Position numbers and translations under genes: made by a program
In this document: positions 1-13,299 of the stretch, piece by piece
How the letters are laid out: the number at the start of each line of letters is the position of its first letter
How positions within the stretch are numbered: the first letter of the stretch is position 1
The notes under the pieces: generated by a model
Databases searched by the model: none
What the model was told of the DNA's origin: nothing
The model's input: the letters and a program-made list of their open reading frames with translations, nothing else
Origin: Syngnathus acus
Taxonomy: Eukaryota; Chordata; Actinopteri; Syngnathiformes; Syngnathidae
NCBI RefSeq assembly: GCF_901709675.1
Contig: NC_051087.1
Coordinates: forward strand, 6,031,001-6,095,000
Length of the DNA stretch: 64,000 nt
Reading direction: 5' to 3'

Positions 1-298
1 TCCCCTTAGACACAGTGAAAGAACATTTATATTTTTTTTTTCCCCAACCATAGCTCTAGCTGAACACCTGAGTCACTTTCTTATGTCTCCCAGCACTGCA
101 TTTCCCTTTTCCCATCACCCCTCTAAACTCACTTTGTGTGCATCACGCTTTTTCTTCCTCACCTCTTTCACCTAATGACTCCCTGGAGTCCAAACTCACT
201 CCCACAACTGTCTACATGTTTATTTTAAATCTCGTACAGGCTCTCCTTTCTTATCTCCTTAACATTCAAATGGATAAAAACAACACCCTGAGGGGGTT

Positions 299-314
299 GG
301 GGGGGGGGGGGGGG
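299..314. repeat. poly-G run (16 G)
   Basis: This is an uninterrupted run of 16 G following a short G-rich lead-in. Runs of this length are poorly resolved by sequencing, so the exact count is unreliable. Confidence 0.9.
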
Positions 315-1040
315 CATATGAGAATAACTTCAATGAGGCTTCAAAAGGCAGGTGTGCATACATGCAGGGATAAGGACGTAAACGTGCATACTATGCATTA
401 TGCTGTAGTGCTGGATGGATGGCCCTATGCTCAAGCCGCTATTTAAACTCTCCAGGGAAGATGGAGGTTAGCAGTCAGGACACATACAAAGACCAGTCCA
501 ACATGTTCACACGTCTTCTATAATTCGAACGAAGGTCAACGCAAAAACTTTGTAGCGTCAGCAGTTTTGATGCGAACGTATTGTGTATGTAGGTAATGAT
601 GCATGTTGCAGTTGGAAAATTGTGTTGCCCACCAGAAGAAAAATATATTTGGTTTGATTTGTGTGTATGATGTTAGAAAGCAGCTTTTAGTAAGCGAGCC
701 TGGTACAGCCTGTGTTTGTTTTTATTCTATTTTATTTTTCTGGTTTTGTGCTAATAAGCATAACCATCTGGTTTTTAGTTTTTGACAGATGCATTCGTGT
801 ATACAGAATGAAATATTGTCATTCTCACTCCAAGTCAATTGGTTAGCAAAGAAGTCTTACAGATGTTAGTTTAAAAATGTGTCAATGCGGCCATGTCTCT
901 TTTCCCAAAGCAAGATGAGACATTCAAACACTGTGTCAGCATTTTAACCTGCAACTCTGTCTGCCTGCACCGCAAGCGCTAAGTGGGAACGTGATCTATA
1001 ATTTATGTTCACTTCTTATGAGCATCTGTTAGGAAGTTTA

Positions 1041-1070
1041 GTGTGGGTGTGTGTATGTGTGTGTGTGTGT
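1041..1070. repeat. (GT)n microsatellite, imperfect
   Basis: About 30 bases of GT repeat, interrupted by a GG and an A. It creates a spurious VCVCVC-type frame that is not a gene. Confidence 0.9.
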
Positions 1071-1842
1071 TTAAAATGTGTTTATGATAGGGCCTTTGAT
1101 GGCAAGTCAATAAATGACAGATCTTGGTGTCAACTAGTTGCTAAGATGTTTGACGAGGAGGCAGAGCTAATTGGCACTGAATGTGAATGTGCAGCTTGGT
1201 AAATACTGCAGAACGAGAATTGTGTCAATGTTCTACCTTAATTTGGTCTAACACAACCTGGCGCAGATTTAGACCACTCTTCGCACTAGTCTTGCACTAA
1301 GCATGAAAATAGAGCCTGATGTGTTACATTGTGTCCTTTGGACATGTTTTCAACGTCCTACTTGTGAACTCGGTTGCCAGCAGCGGTTTCAGGGTGCTCA
1401 TGGCAACATTGTTACTAAGGCTTCGGTAAAAGACAGAGGAAGTGCACCCAAAGTGAAAAGTGTTTTTTCCCTTTTGTACTCTGAGAACATTAAGTTGACC
1501 TGAGAGTCATTTTAAAGCATCAATTTAGTCTTGAGATGTTTGCTACCTATCCTAACATTTTATTTTATGATATCATTTATATTGTTTCTGTTTCCATGTT
1601 CCGCTTTGCTATGGATAAATATGTTTTCCAGACACCATCAAAGTAACCTGAAATGGATATTGTTGAAGTTAGTGTTAGCAGTATTCCAAAAATTCCAGAA
1701 ATACAAGAATTATAGCAGATGATTTCTCATACATATTAATTACACACAAACGCAAAAAAAAAAAGAATCTTCACCACAGCACCATCAGATGGATTTAGTG
1801 AGGCACTACCATGCTTGCCCCTTTGGATGTAGGCTACTACCT

Positions 1843-1875
1843 ATGATGATGATGATGATAAATGATGATGATGTT
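1843..1875. repeat. (GAT)n trinucleotide repeat, interrupted
   Basis: Two blocks of GAT units are separated by a short AAT interruption. No coding context is seen around it. Confidence 0.85.
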
Positions 1876-2466
1876 CCCTTGAGGTCTGTGCATAGGTCTG
1901 CGTGCATATGCATATGTGTGCATGTTGTATGTGAAAAAGACAGCCAGAGTAAGAAATACAGACACATATTCCCAAGATGCAAATATAGCCGACTATAAAA
2001 GGCATAACCGCACAACATAACATGTCCGGAAGGCTCCAATAGAACACAACTTGAAGACGAGTAACCTTGCCTGGAAAACAAGCGTGCACGCTTGTGTTCG
2101 TTCATATATGCAAAATAGTTGAATTATTCATTTTGTCATGTATTTATAATATCAATTAATTATTAAAAGCAGTAATGCAGGGATGCAGTTGTAATTAGAA
2201 GCAAAACATTTTCGCTGTGTTTTTATAGTTCTCCCTCGCTTGTTATCATGTGTTGTTGTTTTTTTTCCATTGCTTTCCGCATTGTTAAACAGCACGCAAT
2301 TTTTATGATAATATTGTGCGTTGTGTGTATTGATATTCAACCAGTTCCCAGAAATACATCCACACACATGCTGTAACTGTACACAATAAGTTTTCAATCT
2401 TGGGCGGGGAGTTGGGATGTTGTACCACTCTGTCCACAAGCGCAGAAACGCTCTTTCTTTCTCTCG

Positions 2467-2468
<2 letters not shown>

Positions 2469-2507
<39 letters not shown>
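2469..2507. repeat. (CA)n microsatellite
   Basis: About 19 perfect CA units preceded by a CT-rich stretch. Confidence 0.95.
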
Positions 2508-2509
<2 letters not shown>

Positions 2510-5463
2510 ATGAAGGTACAGAGTTATTCATCTGTCTGGAGGAGGTCAAGTTTTGAGTTATGCCAGGATCTCCTGGGTAGGCCACAACAACCTTAAGCGT
2601 GGGTGGTCCAGATGATTGTGTGTGCATGTGTGCGCTTGCGTGTGCATGTGTCAAGAGGACAGGGGCAGAAATGTAATGAGTGTATGGGGCTCTCGCAGGG
2701 CAGTTAAGGTGGAAAGGGGAAAGCACAAGGTCTGAGAAGAGATACAGCGGTTCAGCTCAGCCTGTGTGATCGCTTGGAGAAATGTCTAATGAAATGGAGA
2801 GCTGCAGCATTTCATATTAGAGAGACTGAGAGCCTTACCGAGGTCAATAACAAGTCAGTAAGAATACCTACATAGGACTAGGTTAGTGCAAAGGGTTTGC
2901 TGTGAACTCATGATGTATTTAATGTGTAGATTTAGAAGAACATTGGTGTGCATGTATGGATATCCATCGGCGTAAATGTGTGTATGTGGGGGGGGGTGTC
3001 CTGGCAACAGCAGAGGGGCAGATGCTGCCGGCACTGCAGGCCTACTGCTTTACAGCCTTCTGCGGAAATGTTTCAGTGCCAACCTGAGCTCTCATCCACA
3101 ACCAATCATCACAGTGTAACTGAGCTAATGTACACACACCGGTCGTGTACACACCGGAACTACAAAATTATTATATTCTGTTTGATCATAGTCTGATTAC
3201 TGAAAACAGACTTTTGACAGCATGCATTTCAAAAACGAACTAAAAACTATAAACCGGATGCAGCATTTTTTGGGGGGCTTCTCTCCTGTGTCTGATATCA
3301 CTGCATGTAATCTCATTGTAATAGTAATACATTCTAATGTATTATTATTATTATTCGTTCAGTTAGCAGTGTACCACTAAAGTCTGAGATGCTTCCAATT
3401 CGTTCTGATTTGTGAAACAAACGATCCCATTTGATATCAAAGGAAGAAAAAAAATAGTTTTGCCGACATCAAAAACTTTTCTTATGTACGTATACAGGCA
3501 ATGTTTTAACTAACCCATCCCGCCAACTCTTGAAACGCTCTTCATTTTAATAAATAATTACAAGTTCTTATTAAAACTAGTGAAATGTGAGCTCTTGAGG
3601 TCTCGCAAGTGAACATTCTAAATGGTTGACAGATGCACAATGCAAACTTTAGAATAAAAGTTAACAGTATTACAGGACGTCAAGCCCAAGTTTTATGCCA
3701 CAGTGAATGACAGTCTTTTTTTTTTCTTTTTTTTTGTACACTCTAATGAAGTGTACCATTGTCCACTGTAAGAAATCAGCATGCGGAATAGTACGGAGGA
3801 CTCCCTAATGAGGAACAAGCCGAATAAATGGAATGTATATGTTGAGTGACTTTTCATTGAGATGCAATACACAGTGTTGCTGCAATTAGGAGGGGAAGGT
3901 TGAAACACACTCGCGCCCTCACACCAGCCGGGGGGGCTGCCTAAAGTGACATTCGGGCATATTTTACGAGTAGCAATTCAAAGCATTTAAACATCAGAGC
4001 TACTGCCGCATGTGAAACTTCCCTCAACAAACTGCCCAGACCTACGATATATTTTACTGACTGCCTTTTTCTACTGTCCTCTTCTTTTTTTTACGAGTCC
4101 TATCAGTTGTCATTTTCCGGAGAGGTCGAACTCGATCCGAGCATGTCTGTTGGCCATATCACATCGTCCTGTCCAATATGAGGCTGTCACTTGCCTGCTG
4201 CTGCAGCCTCGATCACTTTACAGGACTCCATCAAGAATTGAGGAGGGTGCACTGTCACCAAAGAACACCCACCATGTCAGTATTAAGACGTCTACATTAC
4301 CCGTCAGTCAATTACATTCGTTTTCCCACAGTGATAAAATTGGAAAAATTTCTACTGTAATCACCAATTCACAATCCCACTTTAATGCATTATTGAGCAT
4401 TTTAGGCTTTGTAATAGCAGATAGAATAGTTACGTTGGAGCAAAGTGATTATTGAAAAGAACTGCCCTTCTGGCAGTCAATATTTTATTCGTACTTTGCT
4501 ATGCGACCAGTCTGGGGACATTTTGTTTTGCTGTTTGCCAAACAGTTCAATTAAGAGCTATACAAATAAACTTGATTTAACTTGGCTTGATAAAGTGCAA
4601 GCAGAGCTATATAAGTTGGTCCGTCTGTTTGCATGTTTTTCTTCCAGAGCTGCTTTTCAATCGGTAGCACTTGCATATTGGCAAAAAAATAAAAATAATA
4701 ATGACACTGACACTCTTATGCAGTCACAATTCAGGTAGGTTAGGTGAGGTCAGGTTACTAGTTTGCTTATTCGTGAGCAGGAGTGTGCAAACTAACCAAT
4801 GTCTGTGAAATGCTGTTCAGTGACAAAAAGATTCACCTTAATGAGAAAACTCAGGCATATGAAAAAAGTAATTGTCTCAGAAGGTGTGCAATTTAAGGCT
4901 GAAGCAAATTAAGACTGTTGGACCTTGGCGAATGTCTGCACTTCACTGTTCAAGACGTAAGGCTTCTTTATCTCGTCTTTTTCCGACAACGAATTACAAT
5001 TATCAATAGTGTTGCTTAAATGTGGCAAGACACTGATGAACTGATTAATTGATTGATTCATCTGACTGAACATGTAGCGTGAGTTCATTTGCGTCACAAG
5101 TGATAAAGTTAGTGGTTGTCTGTAACCGGTGATTGACTGATGACCAGTCAAAAGGCGACATACTAAAATTCATTTTCCAAGAGAGAAACATTTGAAAAAA
5201 TAAGTTTTTTGACAAAAGCCAGCCAGAATGAACGATAACAAAGGGGCACGGACGATAGCAGGAAGGGGAGAGCGGATGGAAAATATGAGGGAAGATGAGA
5301 GGCACCTCACAGCGGATGCTGATGACAAACTTGCAAGAAGAGGAGGATGTGCGTGAAACAGAAGGCGAGGTGGAAGGCTGCGAGAGGTAGACGGATCACA
5401 ACTGAGCGAAGAAGAGCCAACAGCTGTGAGAGCGCAATTTGATCCTGTGGGGCCCACACACAA

Positions 5464-5481
5464 CCCCCCCCCCCCCTTCGC

Positions 5482-5516
<35 letters not shown>

Positions 5517-5522
5517 TGTGCG
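5464..5522. repeat. poly-C run followed by (GT)n microsatellite
   Basis: A run of 13 C is followed within a few bases by a GT tract of about 40 bases, slightly interrupted. The compound tract generates spurious THTHTH and CVCVCV frames on the two strands. Confidence 0.9.
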
Positions 5523-6030
5523 TGTATGCAAAAATGCACAGGGGCACAAACACATGCTCACCCGATCGAAAAAGAGCCACATTACACATGAAATATTAAT
5601 GGGGCAAAGCAATCAGCAAAAATGGAGATGGAGGAGACAGCGAGTAGGGCCGCGGGTGAAGACAGGTGGCAACGTTAGAAAGAGAAGGATGAAACCGATG
5701 TGTCTCCTTACGGTCCTGGGGTGACATGTAGACTATCGGCAAATTGATAGGAATTTTCAATAACCACCAGCATAATCAACTTGCACACTTCACAACATCA
5801 GGTAAGCTGGCATAATCGAAAATAATAGTACAAACATGTCACAGCAAGAAGTAATAATGTAAAAAAATCAAATGGCATAATTTAGCTGTTGAAAACAAAA
5901 ATCAGTGAAAAGAAATTAGAGAGCTAGAATGTTCTTGCTGTGTCTCTTAATTAGCTTAAAAATTGTCTTTTATTTAGCACAGTGCAAAAATATGACATCA
6001 ACAAAGAGATCCTGTAAGCTCAAAGTTGTG

Positions 6031-6252
6031 GCAGAACGGATTGTGGCCGCTCATAATGCCATGAGCATCTGACAGTTCCTGACCAAGAAGAACTTTGCCA
6101 TATCAACCTTGCTACTTACCCCACATGAGTTCAAGTGATTTTTTTTTCCTCCTGGTTTAAAAGTTCATTGAGAGCATCAGTGAGACCTATTTTGAAGATA
6201 TGGATGACATCAAAATGTCTGTGACATCCGAGCTATGGAGGATCCAGGAAGG
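6031..6252 (+). pseudogene. Degenerate mariner-like transposase C-terminal fragment
   Basis: Conceptual translation from 6031 reads AERIVAAHNAMSI, a stop, then QFLTKKN. Further on, in a shifted frame, it reads FEDMDDIKMSVTSEL followed by WRIQ. The order AH-NA-SI, then FL-KKN, then a DFFLFP-like remnant, then an F-DMDDIK-VT-EL block matches the C-terminal catalytic region of mariner-family (Tc1/mariner) transposases. There are at least two in-frame stops and one frameshift, and the catalytic DD(D/E)-containing block is not intact, so it cannot encode an active enzyme. No inverted terminal repeats were found nearby. The call rests on motif order only. Confidence 0.5.
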
Positions 6253-6489
6253 ATGGTGGTGAACTTTTTCTGACACGTCTCATATTTTTATAGCAGCAAA
6301 ATTTCAAATGCATTTACTCCATTATCCTTAAATTTGATGAAAGTGGGAAGTGACTTTGCAACAATGTGAAACATTTGGTCCCAGGATTACAACAGTTGAC
6401 AATCTCTGCCCTAAAGCACGGTGACAAATACGTTTTCAAGTTGATAAAAATCAGGCATACATCAAACATCAATAGAAATAAGAACTCAG

Positions 6490-6520
6490 TGTATGTGTGT
6501 GTGTGTCTGTGTGTGTGTAT
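6490..6520. repeat. (GT)n microsatellite, interrupted
   Basis: About 30 bases of GT repeat with one CT and one AT interruption. Confidence 0.85.
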
Positions 6521-7404
6521 ATAATAGAGAGTGCATCAGTGTGTTAATTCATGATGATGAAGCACTAACAGTCAGGTGTGTTTGTTCACTTACGCTCCTT
6601 ACTGCCCCTTAAAAGCTTTGAGTAATAACGCCATCAATCAGCGGCCCCGGCACCAACATGTGTGAGTGTGACAGAAAGGTCAAAAACACGGAGAGGTTGT
6701 GGAGAGAACCGGCCGTATCGCTCCACCACAGGAGTTTAATCAGAGGGAAAAAATATGGCGGCCTGTTCACGCACTCGCGTACACACAAACGGTGAGGACA
6801 TGAGCGTGTGTGGAGAACATGCATTAGTGCGCAGCAGTGGCTCCCCTCTAATGAAGAGAGGAAACATTGTGGAACAGAGTGTCTAGGCAGGTGTGATGAG
6901 AAAAGAAGCAAATAATGAGATCAGAGCTCCCAAGATTACAACACTTTCATTGCACTTCTTAATCTGCTCAACCGACTTTTCTTTATCGTAGAGGATCATC
7001 TTCCTACCTTTAATTTCCTGAACTGTATGGCTGAAGCTTTGTGTCATTGTGGTACGGTCACTATATAACTTCCAATGTCATAAGGTGTAGTGTTGTTCTC
7101 TTTTGGTGAAATTTTGTGGAATAAAAAAAAGCCAGCAAAGTGAGTGGCAAGCAGCCAGCACCTAAGAAAGTGCCAATTGATTGAGCTGTCAAATTTCTTT
7201 TTGAAAGCAATTTATTAGGCAAAAATGACTCCACACACAGTTGCAATTTTTATTGAGCAATATTTAACAAACCAGTAAATTGCTCATGTGGTTTTGACGT
7301 CATATTGTCTCATACTGCAAAATCTGACTAATATTTAGTTTTCTGATATGCAGTTTCGATTTATTTTGGATTACCTAAAAATGAAAAACAAAAAAAAGCA
7401 TATT

Positions 7405-7490
7405 CATGTTATCTGACTACTTGATTAATTCAATCGAATTTTCTGTAGGATGTACAAATACCAAAATATTTGATAATCGCTGCAGCCCTC
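7405..7490. repeat. Fragment of a fish hAT-like non-autonomous element
   Basis: The right end, TGATAATCGCTGCAGCCCT, together with the preceding ATTAATTCAATCGAAT stretch, resembles the end of a common fish repeat that finishes in a CGATTAATCG-TTGCAGCCCT-type sequence. Only one end is visible, with no paired terminal repeat and no target duplication, so this is a truncated copy at best. The family name is from memory. Confidence 0.35.
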
Positions 7491-10400
7491 TATTTAAAAA
7501 CCATTACTTTTGATTGTAATATGTCTTTTTTCAGGGTCGGGTGGTAAATTCCAGATCTGGGCTTTCAGTGGCTTTTTTAATCCACCTCTTAATAAGGCCA
7601 CCAGATCACAAAATAATGTACAGAAATAATACCAACAACAAAACGTGATATAACTATGGCATTGCAAAGTAACGAAATTTACAACCATATAAATTCAGGG
7701 CAGAATGTGAAGTCTGGACCAACTCAAGTGTTAAACGGATGCATATCAACCCTCGAAAAGTACCATGCAAAACATGGACTGATCATATTTTTATTGAATT
7801 CCTCCCACAAAATCAATAAAATGTAATCCCATTCTATCTTCAGCTGTGGTTTCTTCTGGAGTGAATTTGTAATCGGACTTGGCTGTCTCTTTGCAGAATG
7901 ATTGAATGTTTTTGTTTCATTTAGTATTCAACACATCACAAAGTGTTGAACGTTGCACATCGATACTGGCAGGGAAATCGTGCTCTAAGCAAATAAAGGG
8001 GATGTGTCATGTCAAAATCAACTCTGGCCCTGCCTTCAATTTGCCAACAAGCTGTAACTTTCTGACAACCTTTGTTGGCATGCACAATCCTTCCAGAGGA
8101 CTGAATTTGGGCTTGTCTGTGCCAGCTTGCTTGTTATTCCAAGATGGAGGAGAAAGGAGGAAGAAAGAGCTGCTCCATGATCTTCATTCAAAATGACTCA
8201 GCTGCTTTTTGCAGCTGTCAGCGTTTTCAAAGCGTTGTGTCGAGGGCTGGCTAGGAAAGATGGTCAACACGAGAATGGGGAGCTGTGACTGCCACATGGA
8301 GTGTGACAAACACACGCAACCTCCCTGTCATTATCTGATGAATTATTTCGGTTGTTTTTGGTGACATGCCAGTCTTTGCATTTTGGCACCCTTAGAATTA
8401 TTTATCATCATTACTTAGTTGAGTGATATATAGGCTATATTTTTTTTTTTTCTTTTTCTTTTTTTGTGTCTATTTCATTCGTTCCTTGCCTTAGGCAAAA
8501 ATGTAATTAATTTTGCAATAGACTGTTCCCCACTTTCTGTGTGCAGATGGCTTTACACATTTCTCCACTCTTTGTATCACTGTTGATATGACTACACAAT
8601 ACATTTTAGTTTTTTATTATCACATCACCTGTTGGCAGGTTTTTTTCAATCTCGCAGTAGAACCTCCTAGTTCAGCACCATCTTTACTGTTATCGAGTAA
8701 ACTTCTGTCAAGTGTAATGTATGAAGTGCTGCCTTCACAAGTGAAAATGCATTTGTTTTCTTTGCAGGTGTTTTCTTTTTTTTTTTTGCACTCTATGCTT
8801 TGCTTCTACAAATATAAGCCGCTTTCCTCCTTGAACCACCAAGCTCTGCCCTAGTCGTCATGTTGATGAAAGCAGTACTTAGAATTGGTTCTGTAGTGGA
8901 GTGTGAGGGATGAGTACTCGCTCATTTTCATTAAATAATAACAATTGCTGTCACTGGTATCCTTCAATTACACAAAAATGTGTAAAGAATATAGAAAGTT
9001 AAGGACAACTTCAACAAACCCGATGAGTATTCCCTTAGCTGTTCACTGAGCTAAAGTCAGACGAGGTTTGGTTGAGTCGCAAATCATCTTACATGAAAAT
9101 GGTTTGAACACCAACTGCAGATCTGTGATACCTAAGACAGGGCGAAATAAAATCTTCAACACCTCGTACCAATTAGAACTGAGCACAAGTATAAGGTCAG
9201 AATGTAGGGAAATATTATTTCACAGCTCTTGAATTGGATCCCACTGTACCTAATGAAGCTTCTTGTGAAATCCAATAATTGTAACTCAATACTTCTGACT
9301 CACAGATTTCCTTTAAAAAAAAAAAAAATCTACAAGATCATTTGAAGAATAAATGAGAATGGTGCAAATTATTTTCTCAGTAATCAGCCAGACTAAAGTG
9401 GGCAATTGTTAAGGTAATGACATAAAATGCCTCGGTTGAGTTCGTGTCATCAATAAAATAATGTCTTCCACTCTAGGGATTTTCTTCCAAGCAGGAAACA
9501 TTTAACCACCTCTTTGGATCAGAGCGGCTAAGGCAGTTAATGACTTTGCTACCTGTTTGTTAAAGCCTTCCCCAACAACACGTCTATTTGCCGCCGGTGC
9601 GATGTAAACCCTCAGCCGACAAAGTGCCATTTGTCATTACAGAGATGCAATGAAGCAGACGTTTCACAGGCTTCTTTATCGTTTGTGTACATGCTTTTCA
9701 AAGCGGGATTAGTGTTTGACCACTTACATCACATCAGTAGGATACCTTAAGAGCCTAAAAGTGTGAGTAAAGAGGAGGATAAGAACGTGAGCAGATGTGC
9801 CAGAGTAAGCTAGAGGCAGTACATCTCCCACCTGACATGAGGATTGCATTTGGGGATAAGCAAAGGATTTGGGATCGTTCCATTCTGTATTATGTTTCAA
9901 CAATGGTACTTGGCTTTGTTTGTGGACCAGTCTGGACATTTTTGGGAAATCATATATTATATAGAAATGCAATCTCTGACTTGTACTGTACTGTTTGTAC
10001 CCATGTGGCATGCAAACATTTCCTTCTGGGAAATGTCACTGCACACCAGCCACTGTATTCCCTTCCAGATGACAATGTTTTTCTTCTTTTTTCTAATACA
10101 TGTGTTATATTTAATACAGAGCTAATTGAATTATGAAATGATATTGTATGCATAGAATAATCATTGGAAACATGTCTAAAACTTTTAGCAGCATGTAAGG
10201 AGTCACAGATCAAATTGAGTCCTTTGCATCTGAGTGAAAGGTCAAAACAGATTTGAACCAATTTGGAACCATTTTCCCAGTGAGTTATAGAAATAATAAT
10301 AATTTGTTCCGGCTACAAAAGACCTTGGTTAACTCAATGGCCGAGTAACATTTCAACATTTCTAGCTGTTATTCAAGTGCAAAATTAAATCTGATTAAAA

Positions 10401-10919
10401 TACACTGACAAACACCCAGCAAAGATGCATGCATCTCACTTTTCAACATTTTAATGTAATAATAACAAAGCAACTAAATTTGACGAGGAAATTAAGGTGT
10501 ATATGTTGTCATTTTGGAGCTTTACTGCCCTTCTTGTTAAAACTGTCAGGTCTGAAAAATACAATCATAAATAATATGTCCTGGTGTACTATATTGCTGT
10601 AGTGATGCTGGAAAAATACAAAATGACCAAGCTAAAAGGACAGCAAATTAGGCCACAGTTACAGGACGAATGCCTTAAAAGTTCTGTTTTGAGGTCAGAC
10701 AAATTGGTCGCAAGCGTGCAGGACATCAAGCAAATCCAATCTGTGATACTTCATTTGAATATCAACTGCTGTTGCTAAATGCTATTAAGCACGCCACACT
10801 CTTCATTTTCTCTACACTTATCCTTGCTGGCCATGTGCTAGAGCCCAAATCCTCTTTTGTGGCAGCACAAACACTATATTAGGTCTTTAACATTGACGGG
10901 AAGTCAACACGGGTTAAGT

Positions 10920-10956
10920 CCCCCCCCCCCCCCCCCCCCCCCCACACACACACACA
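10920..10956. repeat. poly-C run followed by (CA)n
   Basis: About 24 C residues run directly into about 7 CA units. The homopolymer length should not be trusted. Confidence 0.9.
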
Positions 10957-12427
10957 AATGCACTTTACGTTCAACGTACAAATTGGAACAGCGTTTCATT
11001 TGCTGATGAAAGAGGATCCAAGCTCAGCTATAGCTTAATAGTTTGGGCATAACAACCACCAGTTTAATTTCTCTGGGTCCAATTTGTCTCCATTGAAATA
11101 AAAGTGACCTGAGGTGACCCTATGAACTTGAAAATGTGCTCTGGGTATTATTCACCTTCGTGTTATTAAAACAAACACACGCAGAGGAGGGCAAAATAAA
11201 AAAATAAAAAGCTTTGTGGGTCAAGCAACAGGGGGCGTAAGTGAGCCTTTCAAATTTCACCCCAGTACTCATTGTGAGAATGTCCGTGTATGTGTGTGTG
11301 ACCTCCCTGCAGTTTTTCAGGTTGCGTTTACCCTCTCTGCCAGTTCACTTCTAGTTGTCACACAAAACTCCATCCAAGTAAACAACATTGTTTCTTTCAC
11401 TCATGCCAGATGCTCCGATGGCTTTCTGCAGGGGATTTCACCTGAAAGAGCCTGGCTCACCTAATGGGGGAAATTAGAAATGCAGAGGGGGTTTAACAGA
11501 GCGGCAGCCTGGAAGCTCTGGCTCATGCAGGGTTCAATATAACAGCAGCAGCAGCAGTGGTACTGCATTGCGTTCCTCACTGAGCAGCTTGCTCCAACAA
11601 AAGACAACTCACTGCCCCATCTGATAAGATATGATATAGAACTGTGTCCCATCTGGGACTCATGTTATGTTTTTCTTTTCTTTCAGTACACCAATGTGAA
11701 GCAATGAGACTTTTGAGGAAGTCCAAATAGTCAATTTTCAGCTCTGCTGTCAAATCTGTTGTGTATGGACTTAAATTCACATTAGACAGCGTTCAGCATA
11801 AGAAGGTTTTTGAATGGCCCAGCCAAAGCACAGACCTAAAGCCGAGTGAAAATCAATAGTGCAAACTGAAGGTAACCGTGCACACCAGATGAGGAATGTG
11901 ACGGTCTAACACATTTGAAGTGCTTTTGCGAGGAAGAGTGGGCAATTATTGCCATGGTAATGGACTCCTACTCGAGACTCAATGCTGTCATTAAAGTAAA
12001 AAGCGTTTCAACAAAATATTAGTTTAGGGTTTGAGCATGTTGTTCCAAACTTAAACATCTCCATGAATGAAGGGAATGCGGGAAGTTAGGTGTTGTAACC
12101 AGACTCTGAGTGAGGCTGCATGAAGAGAAACTCAATTTAGCCGATGAGGGTGACTGCACGTTAGTCACAACTTAACTGGCTGTTTCTGTACACGTCGCTT
12201 GTTTAGAAAATAGTGTTTTCGTTTTTCTGTGTACGCAATGCCTGTGAATACAGTAGAAAAAATAAGCCATTTTTTAAGATGGTCATTAAGAATATTAAAA
12301 TGTTTCTTAAAAAAAGTACTTGTAGAGTTAGGTAAGGTTCCAAGTATTTCCTCATTACACATTTTTTAAATTTTGATTTTGATTTGACCTGCTCAGATTA
12401 TAGGTTACTTTTTATGATTTTATGGTC

Positions 12428-12429
<2 letters not shown>

Positions 12430-12488
<59 letters not shown>
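12430..12488. repeat. (CT)n microsatellite, 29 units
   Basis: A perfect CT tract. The equivalent tract is where contig 2 begins at 30319, so this repeat probably caused the assembly break. Confidence 0.95.
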
Positions 12489-12489
<1 letters not shown>

Positions 12490-13068
12490 AAAACCTGGTG
12501 TGTTCCACTGTATGACTTACGGCAGCATTGTGTTGCAATGCATTGTCTAGGCTGGCTACCATTTGCCACTGCAGGCTTAAGCCCAGTATAAATTACTGCA
12601 GCATGCCACTGTTATGATTTCCCACTAGGATGTGTGCCAACGTACGCCTCTTTGACACAAAGAATGAATGAAGCCTTTCCCCACTGTTGTGTGCCCCCCA
12701 CCCCACCCCCCTGCACACACACCAACCACCAAAATAGCTGCACCAGCACAAATGTGACACGGGTCTGCAATAGGCTGACAAAGCTGCATCACTCTTCTTT
12801 TATTTCATGTATATGAGAATAAAGATGTGAAGCCAGCATGCATGGACGGGGCGAGTGGGATGTCAGCAGTCGGGACAGCAAGCCATTTAATCTTACTGGA
12901 TGACAGCATGTGGTGCAGGGATAGAGGGATGGAGATGGATGAATGGTAGCGGGGGTTGAAGGTCTTTCCTCTGCACCCCACAAACACACACAAAGACCCA
13001 ACAAACACCGCCTCTGATGCCTGTTCCAGCCCAGTGGTTGAGTTAGAGCAGAGAATGTTGCAGGAGGG

Positions 13069-13072
<4 letters not shown>

Positions 13073-13146
<74 letters not shown>
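13073..13146. repeat. (GA)n tract upstream of pcdh7, first
   Basis: About 37 perfect GA units, roughly 1.1 kb upstream of the pcdh7 start codon. Long polypurine tracts of this kind can form triplex (H-DNA) structures and bind GAGA-type factors; whether that happens here is unknown. It is translated spuriously as RERERE. Confidence 0.95.
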
Positions 13147-13149
<3 letters not shown>

Positions 13150-13233
13150 CAGCATCTCCACAGCAGCAGTCCTGAGCAGTGCAGGTGAGGGGGGGAGCCA
13201 AACGAGGAGGAGGAGGAGGAATAGGAGGTGCAA

Positions 13234-13236
<3 letters not shown>

Positions 13237-13294
<58 letters not shown>
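13237..13294. repeat. (GA)n tract upstream of pcdh7, second
   Basis: About 29 GA units, separated from the first tract by 90 bases that include a GAG/GGA-rich stretch. It lies immediately 5' of the probable non-coding first exon, so it may be in the promoter or in the 5' untranslated region. Confidence 0.95.
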
Positions 13295-13297
<3 letters not shown>

Positions 13298-13299
13298 CG

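Larger units (their letters stand above)
1..5990. other. Upstream flank, no gene recognised
   Basis: All open frames here are short, begin at arbitrary codons, and show no recognisable domain or exon-like splice pairing. The longest, 147 codons at 4012-4455, resembles no family I know. The stretch holds simple repeats, listed separately, and is otherwise ordinary AT-rich non-coding DNA. It lies 5' of pcdh7 and could contain distal regulatory elements, but nothing in the sequence alone identifies them. Confidence 0.6.
6253..12429. other. Upstream flank, no gene recognised
   Basis: I see no exon-like structure, known domain or RNA gene here. It contains a short GT tract near 6490-6520, T-rich runs near 8440-8465, a compound C/CA tract near 10.92 kb and one MITE-like fragment near 7.4 kb. 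Its distance of about 1.8-8 kb from the pcdh7 start codon makes it a place to look for promoter-proximal regulatory elements, but none can be identified here by eye. Confidence 0.6.

Noticed and set aside
4012-4455. 147-codon plus-strand frame in the upstream flank
   Set aside because: No recognisable domain, no splice or promoter context, and a length within chance expectation for 64 kb read in six frames.
5170-5612. Thr-His repeat frames of 100-140 codons
   Set aside because: They are built on the compound C/GT microsatellite.
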